Shown piece after piece: positions 1 to 10,700 of a DNA stretch of 64,000 bases (its first letter is position 1; each line of letters starts with the position of its first letter). The DNA lies in NCBI RefSeq assembly GCF_002288925.2, contig NW_022098058.1, positions 1,808,021 through 1,872,020 on the forward strand, given 5' to 3'. The translations under genes were made by a program, and so were the position numbers. Under the pieces are notes generated by a model that was not told where the DNA came from, searched no databases, and was given only the letters and a program-made list of their open reading frames with translations. Source of the stretch: Delphinapterus leucas. Taxonomy: Eukaryota; Chordata; Mammalia; Artiodactyla; Monodontidae.

Positions 1-255
1 CTAGAATATGCATATACGTGCATGCGTGTGATTTACATATATTTATTATATTTAAATATTTCTGCATTTCTGAAAGGGCATACACAAATGAGATGTTGGT
101 TGCTTCCAGAAAAGGAATCAGAAGTGAGAACGTGAATAATTATTTTTACCCTTTAGAACTGCTTAAATTTTTAACCTCATTGATATATCTCTTCTTCAGA
201 CACACATGGAGCCCTAGTTTAAAAATATAAGCCAGACCCCTGCCCCCCAAAAAAA

Positions 256-538
256 GGGACTTCCCTGGTAGTTAAGACTCGTGCTTCTTGGTGCTTTGTG
301 ACCGCCTGGAGGGGTGGGATAGGGAGGGTGGGAGGGAGGGAGACGCAAGAGGGAAGAGATATGGGAACATATGTATATGTATAACTGATTCACTTTGTTA
401 TAAAGCAGAAACAAAAAATAAATTACTCATAAAAAAAAAAAAAAAAGACTCATGCTTCTACTGCAGGGGGTGTGGGTTCGATCCCTGGTTGGGGAACTAA
501 GATCCTGCATGCTGCATGGCGCGGCCAAAAAAAAAAAC
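256..538 (+). mobile_element. CHR-type SINE split by a LINE-1 insertion
   Basis: The SINE head GGGACTTCCCTGG at 256 and its body (GGGTTCGATCCCTGGTTGGGG...GCGGCC plus A-tail, 460-538) are separated by a LINE-1 piece at 289-444. Confidence 0.85.
289..444 (+). mobile_element. 5'-truncated LINE-1 3' end nested in the SINE
   Basis: LINE-1 3' end typical of cetartiodactyls (TGTATAACTGATTCACTTTG, TTATAAAGCAGAAAC), ending in an A-tail. It is flanked by a 15-bp target duplication at 274-288 and 445-459 (AAGACTC[G/A]TGCTTCT). Confidence 0.85.
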
Positions 539-639
539 TAAGCCAGATATAAAAGACTATGGTTCATAAAAATTTTTTTAAATAATGAAAATAAGTAGAA
601 ATAAAATTTTTAAAAGACTGTGTGATTTTAGTTACATGA

Positions 640-835
640 CATTTTAGAAAAGTCGGTGGTTGACAAGGGCTGGAGTGGTTGAGGGAATGAGAATCGACTA
701 GAAAGGGGAAGAAGGGAAACTTTTGGTGTACTGGAACTAGTGGTTACATATCTGTATAAATTTGCCAAACCTTATTGAACTATATACCTTAAAAGGGTAG
801 ATTTTATTGTATGTAAATTATACCTCAGTAAACTT
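640..835 (+). mobile_element. Old LINE-1 3' end fragment
   Basis: Resembles old mammalian LINE-1 3' ends: GTGGTTACATATCTGTATAA, then TTGAACTATATACCTTAAAA and TGTAAATTATACCTCAGTAA. Confidence 0.6.
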
Positions 836-881
836 AATTGGTTTTAATTGAAAGGTTTAAATAGTCAATTTAAAAAGATAT

Positions 882-1040
882 ATATATATATTTACTTATT
901 TGGTCGTGCTGGGTCTTAGTTGCAGCATGCAGGATTTTTAGTTGCAGCATGTGGGATCCAGTTCCCTGACCAGGGATCTAACCCGGGCCCCCTGCATTGG
1001 GAGCGTGGAGTCTTAACCTCTGGACCAACCAGGGAAGTCC
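882..1040 (-). mobile_element. CHR-type SINE, reverse orientation
   Basis: Reverse of the SINE head at its right end (CCAGGGAAGTCCC). AGTCAATTT occurs on both flanks, fitting a target duplication. Confidence 0.85.
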
Positions 1041-2292
1041 CAAAAGTCAATTTTTAAATGTGCACAAATTCAGACAGGACTGGCAAGAAATTTAGCAAGA
1101 ATGCAAGTAATTTTATCTTGTTTTGGGCTTGGACATTACTGTGCTGTGTCCTAAGGCCCCACGGTATTTTGGAACCTCTCTTCTGAAAGGTGCGTTCATA
1201 ATTTGCAGCTTGAGCAAAGATGGAAAGGCGGAGGCCGAGGGGCAGGACACAGCCTACCTTACCGACAGCAGACTTCACCACTGGCCACGCTTGGCCCCAG
1301 GAAGGGCCATTCCCCCACTTGGACTGGCCCCTGGCCCTGCCAAGGCTTGAGCTCCTTTGCTCTTTGGAATTTTCCCTCCACACGCCCCAGCCTCAGCAAA
1401 GCCTGCCCTCTCCTGTTCACTGCCCACAGCTGGTGTGACTCCATTAATCTCCAAGCTTCCAGAAGAAAAGGAAGAAACCTAATTATCCCTAGGCTGGGAG
1501 GGCTCAGTGCCAAGAGACAGTGATCAGCCACTCAAGACTCACATGTGAAACTCAGAATATCAGGAGGAAGGCAAGTTGGGACAAATTCCAAGTTTCAACC
1601 ACCCCAGCCCGACTCAGTTTATGACTAACTTCACAAGAAGAGCAGGTAGGCCACAGCCTCAGCAAGAGTTGAATGGGAATAGCTTCTGTGCTGATGTAAA
1701 CATCATGCCTTCATGCCCCAAGGCCTACCCCATGGACCCAGGACAGCACTGAGCCAGGCCTCCAACCATAGCTGCAAGAGCAGGAAAGCCCAGAATGGAA
1801 ATGTTCCTTGCTAGCTCTGGCAGCTCCTTCCACACGTGGCTGCAGGGTATGGGTCAGCTGCCAGAAATAACCCTCCAGACTTTTACTTTGGTAACATAGG
1901 CCTTTGTCTTAGTATTTAATAAACCCAAGTAGCCTTTATAATTAGTCAGAAATGACACATATTTGAATCTGAGAGGCACAGACCAAAGCACAGTCTCCTA
2001 CAAACCTAGCCTTTCATGCTTGTCTTGTTTGAGTTGCTTGATATTGAAAAATGCCAGCTCACACTGATGAACTAATACTTTGTGGCTACCTAACGGCTCA
2101 TTTCGAAATCCTAAGATTAAGAGTTCTGAACATGAAAGGAGGGCTGCCTAGCAAGGTAGGGAAGCCTTCGGAGGAGAGTTGCATTACAGCTTGACTAGTA
2201 CTTTCCCACCTACACACTTAAAAGTTTGTACTAAAATGTGACATTGAGAAACTGGAAGAGTGCCTTAATCCCATAATCCCTATTAATGCCCT

Positions 2293-4128
2293 TCTTTTTT
2301 TTTTTTAAATTGAGGTATAGTTGATTTACAGTGTTGTGTTAGTTTCTGGTGTACAGCAAAGTGATTCAGTTATACATATATATATATTCTTTTTCAGATT
2401 CTTTTCCATTGTAGGTTATTACAAGATATTGAATATAGTTCCCTGCGCTATACAGTAGGACCTTGTTTACCTTTTTTTTTTTTTTTTGTGGTACGCGGGC
2501 CTCTCACTGCTGTGGCCTCTCCCGTTGCGGAGCACAGTCTCCGGACGCGCAGGCCCAGCGGCCATGGCTCACGGGCCCAGCCGCTCCGCGGCATGTGGGA
2601 TCCTCCCAGACCGGGGCACGAACCCGTGTCCCCTGAATCGGCAGGCAGACTCTCAACCACTGCGCCACCAGGGAAGCCCCCCCCCCATTTTATATATAGT
2701 AGTGTGTATCTGTTAATCCCAAGCTCCTAATTTGTCCCCCTCTCCGCCTTCCCCTTCGGTAACCATAAGTTTGTTTTCTATGTCTGTGGGTCTGTTTCTG
2801 TTTTCTAAATAAGTTCATTTATATCATGTTTTTAGATTCCACATAGAAGTGATATCATATGATATTTGTCTTTCTCTGTCTGACTTGCTTCACTTTTTAT
2901 GATCATCTCTAGGTCCATCCATGTTGCTGCAAATGGCATTATTTCATTTTTTTATGGCTGAGCACTCGTCCATTGTATATATGTACCACATCTTCTTCAC
3001 CCATTCATCTGTTGATGGACACTTAAGTTGCTTCCATATCTTGGCTATTGTAAGTAGTGCTGCTATGAGCATAGGGGGGCACATTTCTTTTTGAATTAGA
3101 GTTTTTGTCTTTTCCAGATATATGGCCAGAAGTGGGATTGCTGGATCATATAGCAGCTTTATTTTTAGTTTTTTAGGGACCCCCATACTGTTCTCCATAG
3201 TGGCTGCACAATTTCCATTCCCACCAACAGTGTAGGAGGGTTCCTTTTTCTCCACACCCTCTCTAGCATTTATTATTTGTAGACTTTTTGATGATGGGCA
3301 TTCTGACTGGTGTGACGTGATACCTCATTGTAGTTTTGATTTGCACTTCTCTAATAATTAGCAATGTTGAGCATCTTTTCATGTGCCTACTGGCCATCTA
3401 TATGTCTTCTTTGGAGAGATGTCTATTTAGGTCTTCTGCCCATTTTTTGATTGGGTTGTTTGCTTTTTTTGATATTGAGCTATATAAGCTGTTTTTATAT
3501 TTTGGAAATTAAGCCCTTGTCAGTTGCATCTTTTGCAAATATTTTCTCCCACTCTGGAGATTGTCTTTTCATTTTGTTTATGGTTTCCTTTGCTGTGCAA
3601 AAGCTTTGAGTTTATTTAGGTTGCATTTGTTTATTTTTGCTTTTATTTCCATTATTCTAGGAGACAGATCCAAAATAAATATTGCTGTGATTTATGTCAA
3701 AGAATGTTCTGCCTCTGTTCTCCTCTAGGAGTTTTATAGTATCCAGTCTTACATTTAGGTCTTTAATTCATTTTGAGTTTACTTTCGTATATGGTAGTAG
3801 AGAATGTTCTAATTTCATTCTTTTACATGGAGCTGTCCAGTTTTCCCAGCACCACTTATTGAAGAGACTGTCTTTTCTCCATTGTATATTCTTACCCGCT
3901 TTGTCGAAGATTAATTGACTGTAGGTATGGGTTTATTTCTGGGCTCTCTATTTCCTTCCATTGATCCATATGTCTATTTCTGTGCCAATACCATGCTGTT
4001 TTGATTACTGTAGCTTTGTAGTATTGTCTGAAGTCTGGGAGGGTTATGCCTCCAGCTTTGTTCTTCTTCCTCAGGATTGCTTTGGCAATTCTGGGTCTTT
4101 TGTGTTCCCAAAGTCCTTCTGGTAGGCA
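2293..4128 (-). mobile_element. LINE-1 3' half, antisense, interrupted by a SINE
   Basis: The 3'UTR (TTGAGGTATAGTTGATTTAC) lies at the left, followed by reverse-strand ORF2 C-terminal coding. At 3255-2944 it still encodes a decayed segment with IAKIWKQLKCPSTDEWVKKMWYI, typical of the ORF2p C terminus. No intact ORF1 or reverse transcriptase is present, so it cannot move on its own. Confidence 0.85.
2469..2681 (-). mobile_element. Young short CHR-type SINE inside the LINE-1
   Basis: Left poly(T) is followed by GTGGTACGCGGGCCTCTCAC, ending GCGCCACCAGGGAAGCCC. It shares the short body (GGGAGAGGCCAC, CCGTGAGCCATGG) with the copy at 21781-21999, and is GC-rich with many CpGs kept, indicating recent insertion. 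Confidence 0.88.
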
Positions 4129-4397
4129 AACTTATTTTGGAAATTGTCATTTACCATATTCATTACATGATCTGCTCAAGCCTCAGATTAAGCAGACATT
4201 AGTTTCAGAATTAATTGTAATTTTTTTTGTTGTTTGTTTTTTTGGTAGAAAAAGTGCTGTTTCCTATAACCCCACATTATGGAGAATGGTTTGACAACAG
4301 AGTTCTCTCTTCCCTTAGACCTTACCAACTTTCCAGATAGAACCCCACCCTCACCTCGCAAAGAACAGAAGCAAAGAAAATGTATCAGCATAAATAA

Positions 4398-4403
4398 TTT
4401 ATT
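4398..4403 (-). promoter_or_regulatory. CIDEC: CIDEC polyadenylation signal
   Basis: The plus strand TTTATT reads AATAAA on the minus strand, about 380 nt past the CIDEC stop. This gives a 3'UTR of roughly 0.4 kb (about 4380-4784). Confidence 0.75.
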
Positions 4404-4784
4404 GCGAACTCTCTAGTATCATACCCGAGTGGGTTGACAATTCACTCAGAAGCATTTGGGACAGGAGGCCAGGAGGTAGGCAGTGTAATGAAAGTGTAGC
4501 ACGTGAAGACAGGTTGCTGAGGGGCAGCCTTCCTGCCATAGCCTGCTGGTGACCAGTCTTGGCCCGCTAAACTACCTGGGGCAGAAAGGAGCCGGGCCAG
4601 GCCAAGAGCCCTCAGTTCTCCTTTGGCCAGCCCAGCCCAGGTTTCCGGCCCTTCCCCCTGCTTCATCATTCATGTTCCTGTGGGGCTGAGGGAGGTGTTG
4701 GGAAGGTAAGAAGCTCTCTAGCTGCCAGGCTTGTGGGTGCTACCAGCTGAGCATGGGTCCCCGGTCTAGTCCTTGGCTGGGCTT

Positions 4785-7700
4785 TCATTGCAGTATCTTC
4801 AGACAGGTCGGGATGAGGGATGGGGCTTTGCTCTTGGGGGGCTGCCCTCCCTCTGTGGCATCCAGGAGCTGCTGCAGGTAACAGGAGGTGCCGAGCAGCA
4901 CGTGGCCTGTGGCCTGCATGCTGAAGAGGGCCCAGCGGAGAGCTTCTCTGGGTGGGATGAGAAGGCACTAGGGTCAAAACACAAAGAAAGCCCCTTCCTC
5001 CTCCCCCTAAACGCCTGCTCCCCCGTGCTGCGTTCATAACTTCATAAACTGTAGAGTGATGTGCAAACAGAACAGATGCTGCCCTCCCTCAGCAAATGGG
5101 ACAGGGTCTACAGTGTTACCTGCAATCGTACCTTAACTGAGACGTCCACAACCTCCCTCTTCTCGTGCAAAATTCAAGCTCATTTAACATGGCCTTTTAT
5201 TTTTCTAATGCTACTTTGGGCCAGCCAGACTGATCTCTGTCACATGACTCTGCCGTTCACAACCTCTGTTCTAGACAGAAGTGTTTCCAAGTCATTTGTA
5301 GTCTAGCTAATTTTCAGAGTGCTGGACGTGAAGATCTCCATGTCTGGTGTTGCAGTGTACTGAGGACAGAACTCCAGTCAGACAGGCCTGAGTTCTAATT
5401 CAGTTTCATTAGCTGTGGCAACCTTGGCAAACTTCTATAGCTCTGAGCTTCGGCACCCTCATCTGTAAAGTGAGATCATACCATTTTGATCCCACACAGG
5501 GTTAGGAGGATGAAATAACATAAATCACTTAACACAGGACCTGATATATAGAAGAGAAGGGGAAATGTAGCGTGAAGACTAGCTGGTTGAATGCTTGACT
5601 ACTTCAACCAAATTCTTATCCAGATCTGTTTGAAAGAGATAGGTGAGGGTCACTAGGGGTGTCTAGTCCTAGGAGGGATCAGGGAGAAGAAAACAAAAGG
5701 AAAATAAATTCTTTCTGGCTGATATTAAAACTTGTCTTCTATTAACCTTCATTCAGTAAATGAACTTATGTTATGGCTGAGGTGGAGGGGGACAGGAAGA
5801 CAATTAGAATCATAAACGTCTGCACATGAAAATACTTAAAAAATTTAAAGGTGAAACCTGAGAAGTATACCCATTTCTCAAACTAGAGAACTGAGGCTTC
5901 AAACCAGCTGTCTGGACATAAATAGGAATGAAATTCTGACACATGCTACCTTATGGATGAACTTTGAAAACATTATGCTAAGTAAAATAAGCCAGACACA
6001 AAAGGGCAAGTATTGTATGATTATACTTACATGAGTTGCCTAGAATAGGAAAATTAATGGAGACAGGAAGTAGGACAGAGGTTAGCAGGGCTGGGGGAAG
6101 GGGGTGTGGAGAGTTAGTGTTTAATGGGTACAGAGTTACAGTTTGGGATGATGAAAAAGTTCTGGAAATAGATGCACAAGTAACTGTTGCACAACACTGT
6201 GAATGTACTTAACGTCACTGAATTTTATACTTAAAAAAAAAGTGGTTAAAATGGTAAATTTTATGGTATGTGTATTTTACCACCATTAAGGAAAAAACAC
6301 TTGCTGACGCCACTAAGTCATTCCACTGATTCCAGCTTGCTGTTGTTTTTTGTTTTTCTTTTGGGACCAATATGCCTACTGTGTTTAGGTCTGAGGGTCC
6401 CACTCCCCCTAGACGGACTGAGTTTAAAGGCTGAAACTTCTTGCTCTAGATTTTGCAATCTGCAAACTGCTGGCAGCAAGCCCAGATCAAGAGGGGTATA
6501 TGATCTTGTATAAGAGGAAAAGGGAACTTCTTGCCATAGAACGAGGCTCAAGCCTGCCGCTGACTGTTATCTGTGGCAGGCAGAACCACGCGGCCTCAGG
6601 TCCCTCATCTGCAGACTGGGAATGCAGAGAATAAACTCGGAAAGCCAAGAAGGTCTGGTGTGCTCTAGCTACATACGTTCTGGCAGAACTCTGGAAGGAG
6701 TAGGATTTCTCAGAAGCCCCTGAGAATGAGGATCATATGTATCTTCATTCATTGTACCATTATTTGAATTATTGCTACATACCAGCATTCACCAAGGTAT
6801 TGGAGGCAACAGCAATTCTTGCCCTCATGGAGCTTGTTCTGACATCTTATTTATCTCTGTGTCTCTAGCTCATAGCATAGGGCCAGGACACAGAGAGTGC
6901 TCAGAAAACACTAAATGAAGCAACTGGGGAGGAGTAGCATCTGTCAGAAGTAACTGGCAAGAGGTCAGCTTTGTGGTTTTCGACTACTTGGATGTCTCTG
7001 CCTCAGTGGCTACATCTGCCTAATGAGGTAAGAATTCTCTAGAGCACCACTGGAATAGCTGAATTTGGAAACCACTACCATAACAGTACTTGTCTTATGA
7101 TTAAACATATTCCCATGCTTCCTGTGATACTTGATTAGACTTTCAAAAGTAAAGTAAAAAGTTTCTTTGAAAGTTCATTAGACGATACAAATGACTATTG
7201 TCCACAGACATACAAATTAATTCCGTTCTATGGAAGGACAGTTATTTCATCCCTCCCACCCCCATGGAAAAATCCAATTTTGTATTTATAAATAGCTCAG
7301 CATTCTTGTTGGATCTATATATGGGTGGAATTTTGAACCGATTGTAACTTCTTGCTGGTTCTCTCACTAGTTGAGTTCAATAAAATTTTTGACACATGTT
7401 CATTTTTCAAAAGATTAGAAGACTACTTAGGAAAACTTACTACTTTAGGTGAAAAATAATTACTTGTTATAGTGGAAGGTAATTAGAAAAGCTAAATGTA
7501 TCCAGGTTCCACCAGCAGGAGTATATGTATCCCTTTGGCATATACTACAATAAACTAAAACATGAATTCAGCCATAAAGTCCTAGACAAATGCTAATTGT
7601 CATACTTTGTCAGCATCAACACCAGGCCCAGGCTCCGAGAAGCCTGAGGTGCATGGGAGAAGACAGCGCCTCTCCCATTGCAGTGTACCCAGCCTGTCCC

Positions 7701-10700
7701 CAGCTAACCCCAATTCACTCACTTCATGACGCGCCTGGCGCCGTAGCAGCGCAGATCATAGGAAAGGGAGTATGTGCCATAGAGAGTCGCCTTCACGTTC
7801 AGGCAACCAATGAAGTCCTGTGGGTTCACCTTGTACAGGTCGAAGGTTACTTGGGCCACATCAATCTTCTTGGCAGGCTTACGGGAGAGGGAGAGTTGGT
7901 ACCTAGTGCCCTGCATCAAGACAAGCATGTGGTTGGCACCCCTCAAGGATTTCTTCTAAGCTCCCAGTACTCCCTGACAGGTGGGACGTCACCTGCTCTG
8001 ATGGGGGCTGCCATTTCTGCCCCTTATGGAGGACCATGAGCACGGTGTCATCTGTCAGGGATTGGAAATACTCTTCTGTCTCTACAGTTGTGCCATCTTC
8101 CTCCAGCACCAGGAAGAAAGGCTTGTCTGCCAGCATCAGGGTATCCTGGACCTGGAGAATAAGGTAAGTGATGCTTCTGCCATCACATGTAGCCACAGAG
8201 CTGGTATGGGGAAGACCCACATCACACACCTCAGCTGGCACACCTCAGACACACGTGAGTGGGCCGGGACTTATGGGATGGGACTGGAACCCAGGGCTCT
8301 TGCTGTGGGATCACCATCCAAAGAACCTATATTATGGTATCCCTTGGTATCTGACTTCATGGTTAATATTCTAGAATAGTGCTGTCCAATAAAAATATAA
8401 TGGGAGGGACTTCCCTGGTGGTCCAGTGGTAAAGAATCTGCCTTGCAATGCAGGGGAAGCAGGTTCGATCCCTGGTCAGGGAACTAAGACCCCACATGCC
8501 ACAGGGCAACTAAGCCGGCGTGCCACAACTACTGAGCTTGTGCACCTCAACTAGAGCCCGCGTGCTGCATACTGTAGAGCCCACACACCCTGGAGCCCGC
8601 GCGCCACAACTAGATAAGAGAAAACCCGCATGCCACAACTAGAGAGAAGCCCTCGCACCATGACGAAAGATCCCTTATGCCTCAACGAAGATCCCATGGG
8701 CCACAACTAAGACCCGACACAGCCAAAATAAATAAATAAATAAAAATAAAAAATAAATAAATCTTAAAAAATTATAACGGGAGTCACACATGTAACTTTT
8801 AATTGTGATATAATTTACATGCCATAAAATTCACTCTTTTAAAGTCTACAATCCAGTGGTTTTTAGCATATTCACAAAGCTGTGCAACTACCACCACTGT
8901 ATAATTTGAAAACATTTTCAACCCCATTTTTACCCCAAAGAGAAACCTAGCCCCATTAGCTGGCACTCCTCATTTCCTAGCCCTTGGCAACCTCTCCTCT
9001 TCTGTCCATCTCTGTGGATCTGTCTATGCTGGACATTTCATATAAGTGGAATCATACAATGTGTGGTCTTTTTAGACTGGCTTCTTTCACGTAACATGTT
9101 TTCAAGGTTCTTCTATGTTGCAGCATGATTCTTTACTTTTTTATGGCTGAATAATATTCTACTAAATAGATATACCACATTTTTAATCCATTCTTCAATT
9201 GATGGACATGTGGGTTGTTTCTATTTTTTGAGTATTAAGAATAATGCTGCTATGCACATTCATGTACAAATTTTTGTGTGACATGTCTTTTCAATTTTCC
9301 TGGCTGTATACCTAGGATTGGAATTGCTGAGTCATATAATAACGCTATGTTTACTCTTCTTAAGGAAATACCAAACTGTTTTCTGAAGCTGTTGCATGAT
9401 TTTACATTCCCAACAGCAATTTCTCCACATCCTCACCAACACTTGTTTTAGTCTGTCTTTTATTTTAGCCATCCTAGCAGTATGAAGTGTTTTTGATTTG
9501 CATTTCCCTAATGACTAAGGGTGGTGAGCATCTTTTCATGTGTTATCAGCCATTTGTACATCTTCTTTGGAGAAATATCTACTCAGATTCTTTGCCCATT
9601 TTCAAAAGGATCATCTTTTTACTGAGTTTTAAGAGTTCTTTATATATTCTTGATACTAGACCCTTATCAGATATGTGATTTGCAAATATTTTCTCCCATT
9701 CTGTGGGTTATCTTTTCATATTTTTTGATCGTGTCCTTTGATGCACAAAAGTTTTTAATGTTGATAAAGTCCAACTTTTTTCCCTTTGGTTACTTGTGCT
9801 TTGGTGCCATATCTAAGAAACCAAGGTTATGAACACTTATACCTATGTTTTCTTCTAAGGGTTTTATAGTTTTAGCTCTACACTTAGGTCTTTGATCTAC
9901 TTTGAATTAATTTTATATGTAGTATGAGGGAGGGATCCAACTTCATTCTTTTGCATTTGGATAGCCCATTGTCTCAGGAATATTTGTTGAAAAGACTATT
10001 CTTTCTCCATTGAATAGTCTTGGCATCCTGTTAAAAATCAATTGACCACAGATACGTGGATTTATTTTTGGACTCTCAGTTCTATTCAGTTGATTTGTAT
10101 GTATTATGGGCTGGTATCCCCCCCCCAAATTCATATGTTGAAGTCCTAATCCCAGTACCTCAGAGTATGACTATATTTGGAGATAGAGTCTTTAAAAAAG
10201 TAATTACATTAAAATTAGGGCATTAGAGTGGGCCATAATCCACTATGACTTGTAAGAAGGAAAGGTGTCTTTATAAGAAGGAAGGATTAGGACAAGTTAC
10301 TCCCAACCAAGTGTAGGGGGAGCATGGAAATGGGGAAGGGTGTCATTCTTGCCCAATGTTACTACCACCCACAAGAGCTGCGTGTCCTTGGTTTCCTCTC
10401 TGAAAGCTTACCTGATCAATAGTTTTTACTTTTTTTTTTTTTTTGACCGTGCCGAGGGACATGCGGGACCTTAGTTCCCTAACCAGGGATTGAACCTGTG
10501 CCTCCTGCATTGGAGCAGGAAGTCTTAACCACTGGACCACCAGGGAAGTCCCATCTAATCAATAGTTTGAAGAAAGTCTTCCACAGCTGTTAACAAAGCT
10601 TTGCATGGAAGGCCAATGTAGGAGACAGATTGAAGGAGAATTGCCCTGCATGAAGGTAAGGGAAGGAGATAGGGAAGGGAATCTCTAAAATCTTACTCAA

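Larger units (their letters stand above)
1..4380. other. Repeat-rich intergenic DNA downstream of CIDEC
   Basis: No exon of a known gene was recognised. The stretch holds a nested SINE/LINE-1, an old LINE-1 3' end, a SINE and a long antisense LINE-1. Unique-looking sequence remains at about 1041-2290 and 4130-4380. The next gene in the mammalian order (RPUSD3) is not seen. Confidence 0.6.

Noticed and set aside
2944..3255. LINE-1 ORF2 C-terminal reading frame as a gene
   Set aside because: It is a decayed remnant in a 5'-truncated LINE-1 without reverse transcriptase; annotated as part of the mobile element.
7590..8039. 149-codon plus-strand open frame over CIDEC exons
   Set aside because: Antisense shadow of two CIDEC exons and the intron between them.
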